From Apus apus (Eukaryota; Chordata; Aves; Apodiformes; Apodidae), in NCBI RefSeq assembly GCF_020740795.1, contig NC_067304.1, forward strand, positions 4,516,056 to 4,580,055: DNA of 64,000 bases, written 5' to 3'. The notes under the pieces are model-generated. The model did no database searches and had not been told where the DNA came from. It was given only the letters and a program-made list of their open reading frames with translations. Below are positions 1 through 11,200 of this stretch, piece by piece. The first letter of the stretch is position 1. Each line of letters starts with the position of its first letter. Made by a program: the position numbers and the translations under genes.

Positions 1-609
1 GTTCCTGGAAGTATCTCCCAGCAAGCTTGACGGTTCTAATATAAGAACAAGGCAGCAAGTCCTCTGAGACTCCCACATTCAAAAAGGAAAATGGAAAAAG
101 GATTTCTGTCAACAGCAGAGCTCAGGAAGCCCAAATTTGTGTCTTCTGGAGCATCTTCCTTGTGGAATCTCAGCTGTCTGGAAAGGAGAAGCTGTTCTAT
201 ACTTCCTTGGGATAGGATTTCGCCCCAAAGATCTTGTGCCCCCTTTCCTCCTCCTCACCAGCTCTGCTGTGCCCTGTGGGTTCCCACTCCCCATACTCTG
301 TGCAGATGGATTTTGTTCCTTCCCTGCCCAAGTGCCCTGCTGCCATCCCTCAGCCTTCCTGCCATGTTCAACCCCCTGCACATCCCCTCGATTTAGGTGT
401 AACAGCCACTAATTACAGAAACTCTTGTGACAGACAGGATGGTCTGTAGAGGGAAGGTGAGGATTAACATAGCTGGGTATATAAGAAATTAATTAGTTTC
501 AGACAATGTTGGCACCTCCAGTCAGCCTGATTTACTTCCATGGCTGGCCTATTTTTGGCAAACTGAGAATGTCTGGCTAAATATAAGACAATAAATAGTG
601 GGACTGGAA
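1..609. other. 5' flank of CDK18, no gene seen
   Basis: This stretch has no convincing coding exon: the short open frames lack splice context, codon bias or recognisable motifs. A TATA-like run (tatataag) lies near 478-485 in AT-rich sequence, but nothing downstream ties it to a transcript. It reads as ordinary intergenic DNA before the CpG island. Confidence 0.6.
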
Positions 610-1033
610 GGTGAAGCGGCTGCTAAATAAACACGTAACCGCACCGGAGCGACGGCGGCTGAAACTTCCCCGGCTGCCCAAGGGCCGCAGGTCCCGCTTT
701 CAGAGCTGCCCTCGCTCACCCGCATCTGCCCAGAGCCTGAAGGACGAGTAGGAAGAGCGGGAGGAGGGAACTCCCTGCCTGCTGTGCTGGGCTCGCTGCG
801 TGCGGCTCCGCAGAGCAGCCTGAGCAGCTCCTGCCCGCACGTTCCGGGCCCGCCCGGGCCGGGTGCGGGGAGCGCGGAGCCGAGCGGGCTCTTTATCCCG
901 GGGCTGCGGCGGGGAGGAGCCAGAGCCGCACCGAGACCAGCGCCGGCACCGCGCCGGGCCCCGCACCGGCACCGCACCGGCCCCGCAGCCGCACCGCCTC
1001 GGCACCGCGCCGGTTCGGCACCGCTCCGGCTCC

Positions 1034-1164
1034 GACACCGGCTCCGGTTCCGACACCGGCTCCGGTTCCGACACCCGCTCCGGCTCCGGTTCCGACACCG
1101 CTCCGGCTCCGACACCGGCTCCGATTCCGACACCGGCTCCGATTCCGACACCGGCTCCGGCTCC
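1034..1164. repeat. 18-bp GC-rich minisatellite in the CDK18 CpG island
   Basis: Seven tandem copies of a unit beginning GACACCGGCTCCGGTTCC start at 1034, 1052, 1070, 1094, 1111, 1129 and 1147. Five are exactly 18 bp, one is 24 bp and one 17 bp, with Gly/Ser/Asp-type or Arg/Pro-type translations depending on frame. The array leaves long open frames on both strands, which are composition artefacts rather than genes. Confidence 0.85.
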
Positions 1165-1300
1165 AGCACCGCGCCGGCCCCGCTCTCTGCTCCGGCACCT
1201 CTCCCGCTCCGGCCCCGCTCCTCCCCGGCCCCCAGCACCGCCCCTGCTCTTCCCGGGACCCGGCGGCAGGAAGGAGGAAGGAGGGAGAGCGACCGGCTCG
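1165..1300 (+). other. CDK18: candidate noncoding first exon of CDK18 (3' end at 1300; 5' end not defined)
   Basis: A strong donor (CTCG|GTGAGTG, cut after 1300) follows a purine-rich stretch at the downstream side of the CpG island. Spliced to the acceptor at 19425-19426 it would supply the 5' leader of CDK18. The left edge is a placeholder, since the transcription start cannot be read from sequence. Inference only; a 5' RACE or RNA-seq junction 1300-19427 would settle it. Confidence 0.35.
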
Positions 1301-2769
1301 GTGAGTGCCGGGGTGAAGCCAGCGGGGACCCCCTGCCCGCCCCTCCCGCAGCCCCGCCGGGCGGGCAGCCCCGGCTCCGGGAATGTCGCTGCCTTTGGGA
1401 CTGTGCGGGCAGAAAGTGGCAGGGGAGGGGATCGCTCAAGTTGGAGAGACGGTGAGGGAGGGTTCAGTTCTGTGCCGAGCGTAACAACCGTTTGCAACCG
1501 GGGTGTTCCCCGGTGGAGGGGATCCCTGCACGTGGTTTGATCCTAAAGGTGATTTAAGGAGCCCTTGTCAACCCTGTCGACTTCAGCATGTGTAGACACC
1601 CCTGGCCTGGGTCCCTCTGTGAAGGACCTCCTCTGTGGGGGGGTCCGTCTGTGTGAAAGTTTCCAGGGGGGCTGCCCCGGGGTCTGTCTGCTGGTTCCCC
1701 GGCTCGGGCTGGGTCCCGCCGCCGGCCGGCAGGATGGCATTCTCCTTGCTCTGCAGTTTTTGGTGGCTGCCGGTATCAGCTGCATCTCTCCAACACGCCT
1801 GTTGCTCCGACAAGCTCCCAGGGGTGTGGAGAACTTGCCCCCAGAGCTTGTCCCCCTCCTTGCTGGCAAGGAGCCCCCCAGAGAAGACCTTCCTTTGAGA
1901 GCTGGTCTCCCTGCCGTGCCAGAACTGTAATCCTGTGAAGTCAAGCTTTAAGTGAACTGGTTCTTCTCTCCTTGAAAACAAACTGGAAGGAGCATGCAGG
2001 CTGCTGGGCACGGCGCTGGCATGAGCTCTGGAAAGGGGAAAGCATCAGGGGGAGGCCTGGGGCTGCTGGCACTGGGGTTTTTTTGTGCAGTGCATCACCC
2101 AGATGAAGTGGAGAAGGGGCCTGAAGGGGAAGCTCTTTGAGAGGCAGGCAGAAACTTAGTGCCTCCAGATGAGATTTATGCAAGGGCAAGTGCCTTCGGA
2201 CAGGACTCTCTTCCTGCAAGGAAATAAGATTAATTTCCTCCTCAGTGGTAATGAGGCAGCGTGTAGATCTCCAGCATGTGCTAACACACAGTGCTGAAAT
2301 GTGGTAAATGCAAGTAGAGTCTTGTTTTCCAGCCTCAGGAGGCATTGGCAGGGCCTCTGGGTCACTCCATCTGTGGAAAGCTGCTGAAAAACAGTTCCCA
2401 GGATCCTGAAATATTCCCTTGATGCAAACACCAGGCTTTAGGTAATTGGTCAGGTAGTGTCAGTGGGAATGCATCAGTGGTGACATGCAGAGATCTCAAA
2501 GTGGATTTGTAGTCCAGAGCATCCTTTCCTCCCTGGAGGGGATACATTGATTGGAGGTGAGATCAGAGGCAGGAATAGAAGGAGGGCACCTGGTTCACCA
2601 GCTGGCACCCCATCCATGAAACTTCATCTGTGTGTGTATGTGTGAGGCAACCAGTTTACAGCTTGCTGATTTTTTTAGGCTCTTTTTGTCATGCCAGAAG
2701 AGTTCTGTGCAAGTTTTGGTGCCTGTTCTCCAGGGTCTATTTGACCCTGTCTCTGGCCTTGCCAAAGAT

Positions 2770-2850
2770 TCTGTCTGACCTTGGACACGTCACCTTGTCC
2801 CCATGTCTGAGTTCCCCCTGTCTGTTAACACTTGACCTTGCTTTGTTCTC
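2770..2850 (+). mobile_element. MIR-like SINE relic
   Basis: The segment follows the MIR core order on the + strand: a 'tgaccttggacacgtcacctt' type block, then a 'gagttccccctgtctgttaa' type block. It is short and diverged, so the family call rests on block order only. Confidence 0.4.
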
Positions 2851-3274
2851 AGAGGTTTGCTCCCTGAGATCTGCAGGGCTTTGGGATGCTGGCAGGGATA
2901 GGCGTGGAAGCACTAAAATGCTTGTCTCAGTGCTGTGAAGGCCCCTTTCACTAAACAAGCACTCTTTGTGGTCCCTTGAATGGACCCTTCAGACAGGCTG
3001 CACTGCAAGCATGTGACAGAGAGTGAAGGGATGGTGTCAGATACGTTACAGGTGACTGAAATGCAGCTGACATGCCTGGCTGCTTTTTCCTGGCTTCCAG
3101 AGTAGCTGCTTTAAATCCTGAGCTGCTGAGCTCCCGTGCAGTTATTGCCATTGCTGCTGCCTCATTTACCAGTGTTAGGCACGGGCTGGGGTACAGCCCT
3201 GCTGTGCCAAGGGCAGGAGGAGACAGTTTGTGCCTTCTGTTGCTGTGCTGTAACTAGACAAGACAGATGAAGGC

Positions 3275-3385
3275 AGCTTCATTTTGCATATGGGAAAGTG
3301 GAGAGACAAAATGGCTTGCTCATGGTGCTACAGGGAGCCTGTGGAAACACAGTGAATTGGATTTTGATCTCCCAAGTCCATGAGC
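3275..3385 (-). mobile_element. MIR-like SINE relic
   Basis: Read on the + strand it shows reverse-oriented MIR order: cattttgcatatgggaaa, then gagagacaaaatggcttgct, then a GGATTTTGATCTCCC-like stretch equivalent to the MIR 'gattcgaacccagg' block. It is ancient and degraded. Confidence 0.45.
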
Positions 3386-5117
3386 ATCCCTTGGTTCTCT
3401 CTGTCCTTTGTGCTGTGCCCTGCCACTTGGTGAGACAGAAACCCCTATATGTACTTTCTGTATGTTGTCTATGCATTAACATATCCACGTTGCAGTTTCT
3501 ACTGAGGCCATCCCTTTGGTCTGGCCTTCTTGAGAGGAATGAATGTTTGGTCAATCCTTGTAAACCCTGAGACATTCCTCTGGCTTCCATACAGACCTCA
3601 GGTTTGGGCCAGGAGGTCTGAGAATCTCCAGAAAACTTAGGACACATATTTGGAGTCATGTCCAAATACTAGTAAGAGTTTCCAGGAGGGTTCATGCTCA
3701 GTAAGAGCCTCCCAAATTCTCCTTCCATGCTCAGGGAAATTGTGGCAAAGTTAAAGCAGCTTCTCCAGGCAACAGGACAGGGGCTCCTGGCTCTCTGGGG
3801 CCAGCTACACAGTTCAGGAAAGATACCAACCCAGCCTGGAGTGAGTTTCACTCTGAGTAATTAGTGTACTGAAACCTGGAAAGGTCAGCTCTGGTTGATG
3901 ACATGGTCTTGGTTTGCATCTTTACAGGTAGGAAAACAATAAAAGGTCTCTATTTAGAAGGGCCCTTCAGCTGCTTTCCACCAACTCTGTCCACACAGAG
4001 GTTTGACCTGCTGGGTTTGCTTTTCTCTAAATTTCTTCTGCTGTTTGTAAAGGGAAAACTGATAACAGAAGGCAACCTGTTGATTAATGTAGATGCAAGA
4101 GCCCAGATTACAATCTGGTGAACAATTAACTTTGCAGAGTCGATCTGTAATCAGAGGGAGCATCTTTTGCTCTCTCTTGACGTTTCTAATCAAGGTTTCT
4201 CTTCAGGTAGCGTTTTGCCTGCAGCCAGTGTTGCTCATCTGCTGCTTGTTTGCTCAGTCACTCACAATCTTAGCTTGTATCTTTGTCTAGGCAGCCTGGC
4301 TGGAAAAGAAGCTGGTGTGAAATGATTTCCAAGCCACAGAGCAGAGCCAGGAAGCCTTGAGAGGGGGCTGAGCTTCATCTCTGCTTCCGACACCGCTGCA
4401 ATCTCTCATCTCTCTTGCTCTTTCTTTGCCTCCCTCCTTTTGTGTGGCATATTCTTGCTGTATCTCCAATCACAGCTTGGGATCTGTATTCTCTTGCCTC
4501 CTGGGTTTCCTCTCTGTTTTAGGGATGAGCTCCAAGCCACCACAATTAAGGCTGGATTTTCACAGGCGGGCTAGGCTCCCCGCATTCCCACTGGGAAATG
4601 TCCACATATCTTCAGCACAGCATGGCTGCCCACTGGGCTGATCTCTGCTGAAAATCTGGCTGTTTCTTTTTCACACCTGAGCAGCAGCTGGGCTCTTGTT
4701 AAAATTCTCCCTCGTGTGCTGAATGCATAAGGCACCACAGTTTCAAGTATAGCCAGGACCTGCGGGAACACAGTTCATGAGGATGCTCCAAGCTTTGGGG
4801 TACTTGCTTCAGAGGGTTGGATTCAGATGCCAGCACCAGCTCTTTTGGTTTTGCTTGTGGCTTTTCTGTGCTCCCATTTTCCACTAGTTACTGCCCCTGC
4901 CACACCAGGGTGCTGGGAGGATAAATGGCTCTAAAAACATTCACACGGTGGGACGGAGCAATGCGTGACCTGCTGCTTTCAAAGACAGATGCTCACTGCT
5001 TTTTGGGAGCCAGGTCTGCCAGAGAAGCTTGGGTTGAGACATTTCAGAGTATCTCAGGCTGTGCACAGGCAGCTTGGGTCTGATGGTGACCTGCTGTGAG
5101 CCTGGGCCCTGTATTCT

Positions 5118-5235
5118 GCTTCACTTCTCAGGTGGGAAACCAAGGCAAGGAGCATATTCCTGGTGTTGGCAAGGCCCCATCACTGGTGGCACCAGATCTC
5201 AAACCTGATGTCCAACACTCTCTCCAACACGTGCT
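5118..5235 (-). mobile_element. MIR-like SINE relic
   Basis: The blocks ctcaggtgggaaaccaaggc, ggtggcaccagatctcaaac and ctgatgtccaacactctctc fit a reverse-oriented MIR core. Divergence is high and the call is by eye. Confidence 0.35.
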
Positions 5236-8200
5236 GTGTTGTGCTGCTCTGTAGCTGACAGGCTCTCACTGTGCTCTGGGGTGACATAATCTCACTTGTC
5301 TCCTGGGTTCCCTTTCAGTTTTTGCTCATGACCTGCCATGCAGTGATGTTTTTATTACTGAAGACTTCTACATGAACCCTCTCCCCCCACTCTCTTTCTT
5401 CCCTAGCTTTCAAAATGCTCAGCTCTTTCCTTTAAAATAAGCCCAGTTTCTCCAGCCAGGGGCTTTGCAGTGCTGGGGGGGGCTGGATTTGACCAGTTTC
5501 GTGGAGTACTGCTGTTGTTTTGGTGGCTTTTAATTGAATTGCTAAATTAAAAAGGAGAGCCTTTTGAAGCTGGCCATGAACACAGAAACCTCTGAATTAA
5601 TCAAAATATGCCTTTTTGGGGAAGCAGAAACATTCCAAACATTCCGTTTATTCCTGCTATTTCTCTGTTTTGATTTAGATAAGTTTATTTTTACTCTGTT
5701 TAATTATTTGGTAAGTGTTAATATGCTGGTCACCCAGGGGTTATGATCCATTGTTCCAGTTAGATTTAAGTGCAGCCCCCCAAGCCCCCCCTTGCTTCTT
5801 CCTCACACCCTCTCCTCCCCATCACTGCCCACCCTTGAAGCTGTAGCTGGTTTTAGTTGCTGAGTCTGACAAGGTTTATGAACAGGAGCCTCAGCTCTGT
5901 GCCTGGGAACAGGCACATGCATATAAATTCATCACTGTTGGTATATTTCTGTATTCCAGCATGGACCATCACCTGGAGCTCAGTTTTATGCCTTGTAGCA
6001 TGACTTGAATTATTTGGTGGAAAGCCTCTTAGGCTGGCAGCTTTTGCACTGAGCCTGTGCTGGAGCAAGTGCTGTTGATCTAAAGAGACCCACAGATGCA
6101 GCCAGGGACCTACAGAGACCTTCAGCAGCACTTTGGGTTTGGGTGGGTTTGGGGGGGGTTTTTTTGGACTTTAAAATTCTGTTTTGAAGAGTATAAGAGC
6201 AGCTGAAGTGACCTCTTTTCACCCAGAAAATGCATCCTCCTATTGCATCTGCCCATGTTGGTGGGTTATATTCCACTTTCTGGTTTACTTCACCAGGTGC
6301 TCAAGTGGTGTAAATCAGCATTGCTCTGCTGAATTCAGTAGACCCACAGCAGCACAGGACGTGGCAATTTTGTCACCAGCCAAGACTGTGAGTGTCACAG
6401 ATCCCCTGTTTTTCCCATCTCAGTGCAGGGGATAATAGCCAAATTCACAGTCAGCAGTTGGTATTAGTGCAGTGCTTGGCTGTCCTCGGGTGCACAGTGA
6501 TCCCAGGCAGGTGAGGAGCCCTTCCTGTGGTGCTGCAGGAATAACCACCCTGCTGGCATCTGTTCTGTGTGCCTCACACTGGAGCAGTGATTTAAGTGCT
6601 AGGGGAGAAGCACTGAGGAAAATCTGCATTCAGCCCAAAGCATGCATGGCTCCTTCTGCTGCAGATATTCCTGAGGGTTGGCCAGCTTGTAATTATTAAC
6701 TAATTACTGCACAGTAATCACTGTGCCTCATGATACAGGAAGTAGAGGCAGTTGGGAACAAACCATATCTGACAAATCCCAGCCTTTTCTTATCTCTCCT
6801 TTGTATTTTGCCTGTCATGGTTGTATCTGACTTACAGCCCTGCCCATCACTCTCTCAGAAGGGACACAAGGAGTCAGCCTGTGGCTGGATACCTCTGGGT
6901 GCTGTTTGCTTTTCATGTTTGCAGTTAGGGGACTGGAGGCCAGTGTTAGTGCAGAACAGGGAACAGCTACATCCCGGAGTGTGGCTGTGAGGAGGAACTC
7001 TTTTTGCAGGGCTGCCAACATTCCTCATCCAGCTTGAAGAAGACCACATCTAGGGGTGAGCCTTTGCAGCCCTCACAATCTGCCTCTACAATAAAGGCAT
7101 TGATGTTGTGTGTTTCCTCAGCACAGCACTGGCCAGAGGAGGTGAATTCACAACCCCAGGGACTGAAAGCCTCTGTGTATCCCAGGAGCAGGTTCAGCAC
7201 AGACAGGGTGACACACTGGAGTGCCACGGGCTCAGGGACCTCCTGCACAGGACACCGTGGAGTTGGTCCTCATGATCCCCTTGGGATGGGTGTGATGAAT
7301 AGAACTGCCTGTCCTTTGGGATCTGTGGGACCTGGGGGACAGCTCAGAGAGCCCTTGTCACCCCTCACAGCAGCATCAGACAAAGCAGGGGAAGAACCAA
7401 CAGTCCATCAGCTGGAGTCTTTTCTTTTTTGAGGAAGAGAGAATCTGAAATGCTGCCCAGTGCAGAGGAAACCTCTGCAGGGCCAAGTCTCACAGTGGGC
7501 TTGTGTGGTCAAGGCAAGAAACCTCTAAGGGATGCCTCAGACTGCCCTGGTCAGAGGAGCCAAGGGGTTTGTTTTTCTGCTGGTTTGGTTTTTGATTCGA
7601 AGCAGGAGCCTTCTCTGAGGTGGGAGAGGATGGGCTGCTGAGGCCATCACAAATCGTTGTCAGCATCAAGAGCTGCTGCTGTGCCTGTAGCCAAAGGGAC
7701 ATGGGGACCTGGGGACCTGCAGCTGCAGGAGAGGGAATTTGTGTCCTGCCATCCTTGCATTGACCAGGTGCCTTGGAGCCATTGCAGCTCCTTGGAAGGG
7801 TTCCAGAAAGGCTGTGGATGGTCTGGCAGCACCTCAGTAGCCCTTCTGGTACCTGGGTTTTAGGCAGGAATTTTTGCAAACACTATTTGCAATGTAAATT
7901 GGTGTGTGGGGGACTGAAAAGCAACATTACCTGCCTGGGAGTCTGGGGAGGAGGCAGAACTAACGGTTTCATTGCTCTTTTTAGTCCTGCTCAGGGCTTG
8001 TTTTGTGTCTCATCCAAAAAAATGATAAAAAATACACAGAGTGCCTCCTGGTCCCACCTTAACATCCCTCCCTTCCACCATGATCTTGCTCTAGCAGTCG
8101 TTCTCAAAGCCCTGCAAGGAGCAGCAGCAGTGAGGAGCTTTCCCAGCCCTCCTGTTGCTGCCCTGCCCCACGGCTGGGGTGTGCAGAGGTGCCCATCATG

Positions 8201-11200
8201 CTGTTGAACTCCTCTCTGACCCCAGCTGCAGCAGCACAGCGATGGAAACGGGTATTTCCTCTGTGCAGGAGGTGCAGAGAAAAGGTCTGATTGAGTCATT
8301 TTAATTCCAGGAAAACATGACACAGTATCTGAGGGAGAAGGCGTGTTTTTATAAATTACCATTACCAGCATGTGTTCTATTTAAGTACTTAATCCCTTTC
8401 AATCCCTTCTTATTAACGATTAATTGTGCAAGTAATCGCACTATGATAGCAGCCCTGCAAGTGCAGTTAGTTGCAGTGTGTACAAGCAACCCCACCAGTA
8501 TTAAACCAGATAAGATTTTGGGTTGGTGGTGAGAGGGGGGCCCTGGATCTGGGCTGTGTGAACCTCAGCCAAATCCCTCCTCTCTTGGGGTCTCAGGATT
8601 AGGATCCTTCCTTATCTTGCACCTTTCTATGAAGCACAGACCTTATCAGCTGGCGAGGCAGGGGAGCAGGAGAATTGAAGACAACCAAGCAAGCTTTGAG
8701 CAGCCCTGCTTGATGTAGCCCCTTTTCATCTCTCTTGCTGAGCTTTTGAGTCTCCTTGACTCCCATGGCCTGTTACTGAAAACCACAGGGAAATATGTCT
8801 GTGTTTTGATTTGGGGGGTTGGGGAGCCAGATTTGAAATGATTTCCAGACCTGCTTCTGGTGTCTAACAAAAGGGCAGTGAACTGCAGAGGGGTCAACAT
8901 GTGTTGCAGCCCAGCACCTATCTCCCCCAACAGTGTCCCAAGGACTGGTGAGTCCAGCCATGTGTTTTCCTGCCAGAGATGTCTCTCCCTCCCTCTCTTT
9001 CACTCTCTTTATCTCACGCTGGGCTCCTTTACCTCCCCCCAGTTTCCAAGGCTCTTGCAGAAACCCATCAAGCTCATCAAGGACAGCAGAGCTGGGGGCA
9101 GCTGCGAGGGGGACTCCACCAGGGTGCAGTGAGAGCTGTGATAGTGCAGGGGGAGGGTGGGTTGGGAGTGAAGAGAGAAGGGGAAAAATCAACTGAAAAA
9201 AAAAAGAGATAAATCCTTTATTTGAAAACCACCAAGTCTACTTGCTTTGTCTGTCATTCCTGTGACTGACGTGGTGACTTTCAGGACACTGAGCAGCACT
9301 GGGGCTTGGCTTGGTGAAACAGATGTTATTTACAGTTTAACAAGGAACAAGGTTTATCTAAACAGTGTGTGCTTGCCCAGTTCCCAGATATGCATGAAAT
9401 GTTGCCCTCCATAGGGAAGTGAGCAGGGGTTTGCAGGCACTGAGGCATGCTTAATCTTTTTATACTTGTTTCACCTGGGATATCTCTATCCAGACGTGTC
9501 CATGTTTGTTTTCATCTGAATATGTTGTAGTCATGGTGGTGCTTAGGTGTGCTGGGGTGAGGATATCTGGGAGGTGGTTGTCTCCAGACAGTGCAGAAGG
9601 GTGGCTGAGGATGCCCCCCTACAAGCATGTGCTGCTCGCTCAGGGACAGAGGTTTCCTGGAAGGAAGCATCTCACCAGGTGTGGGATCCTGGAGAGTTTG
9701 CACCATCACAAGGCCTGGGCTGGGCTGTTGGGTGATCCCACTGCATCCCTATGTTTAAGGAAAACAGTGCTGCTGGTGCAAAATACCTGAGAAGGAGCTT
9801 CCTGAGCAAAGGAGGTACAGCACAGATGAAGCAGGACAGTCTGATCTCCAAGCACATCCCTCTCCTGGGCAGCCCAGGGGGAGAGGGGTACACCTGAGGA
9901 CATCAGGGCGAGGAGCAAAGGGGAGGGAGTCTACAAGCCTCCTGTCTTTCTAAGGAAGCTGGTGGAAGAGGCAAGGTAGTTACTGAGAAGGTTTTTGCAA
10001 TATGGGTTCATGTCCAACTGGTTGGCAACCCCCACATCTCAGGAGCTGCTGAACATCTAGGGGAACCCCTCATTTAATGTTGGTTGTGTCAGTCAGATCC
10101 TAAGCAGAATGGGACTATTTGAGCACCTGCTTCATTTGCTTTCACTAACTGTTCCCCAAGATGTTCACTACTGTGAAAATATCTTCAGGTGTTTTTCTCT
10201 GCATTATTCCTTCCCTGCTTGTGGCCCAGACAATGTCTGTTTTTCTCTGTGTTGCTCAAGCCCTGGCTCTTTGCAAAGTGGAAATGCTTCATGTGCAGAA
10301 CTAAGGACTGTAGTGTTATTGGCAGTGGTATCAGAGCTGAGATCTGAGAAGCCAGAGGAGGAATGTCAGGGGCACTTGGCTCCCTTGAGATTATGGAGAA
10401 CTTGAACATTGAAATGGGGAGAGGGGAGAGCCCAGGGGACAGGAGAGCAGGTGAAACCCTTCTGCACAAGAGCAGCTCAAGGTAGTACATGTACAGGGGC
10501 TAGAAGCAAGGGAGAACCATCCCTGGAGGCTGTTCATGCTGATGCAAGAGTGTCTCAAAGCCTGGCATCAAGGCAGCAACACGGAGCTCTTGCCAAGTTC
10601 ACTGTCTCAGACCAGTGCTGTATCCCCAGCAGCCTCTTGTTCAGGAGGCTTTTTAAATCTCCTGCAATTCTCCAGCCTTGACAGCAGCTTAATAGAGCAG
10701 AAGTCCCTGATCACCAGCTGGAGTGAGGACTTGGCCAGTCCCTTCTCTCATGGTGAGGATGAGGTGTGGGCTCTGGATCTAGGAAGCAAAGCCAAGCCAG
10801 GAAGATCTCAGGGATGCCCACCTGCACATCTTCCCCCCAGGCTGGGGCCCTAAGCACCAGTGTGGTAATCATGATAAGGAAGGGTCTGGATAAAAGCTCT
10901 TGCAGCTTTACTCTTCCCAGGTTGGGGGAGACAGGGATGCCAAAAGCAATTACAGTTTGTGCTGTGCTTTGAAATCCTCTGATTCCTCTTGCATCGGCTT
11001 GTCATGCTCCCTGCCTGTGTGGCTGCGTTGCCCTCATGTCTGGGGGAGAAATACATACACACACGTGTGCAAAGCCCTCCAAGGATGGGTGCCCAACTGG
11101 TTTGAGATTAAATACCAGATTAATGCGATCCTTGGCACGGAAGTAGACTTGCTCACTACCTTACTAACATGTGACTATTCCAGAGCTTTAAATAAAACAG

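Larger units (their letters stand above)
610..1550 (+). promoter_or_regulatory. CDK18: CpG island, probable CDK18 promoter and first exon region
   Basis: CpG density rises sharply at about 610 and falls after about 1550, against CpG-poor flanks. The island holds many GC-box-like runs, an 18-bp minisatellite and a strong splice donor at 1301. The next strong + strand coding sequence is CDK18 at 19458, and CDK18 genes typically have noncoding 5' exons separated from the ATG exon by a long intron, so assignment to CDK18 is by position. A promoter for an unseen minus-strand gene to the left cannot be excluded. No TATA box is obvious inside the island. Confidence 0.65.

Noticed and set aside
549-1540. 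Overlapping long open frames (about 220-300 codons) on both strands
   Set aside because: They arise from the GC-rich 18-bp minisatellite and CpG island; no domain, splice or conservation support.
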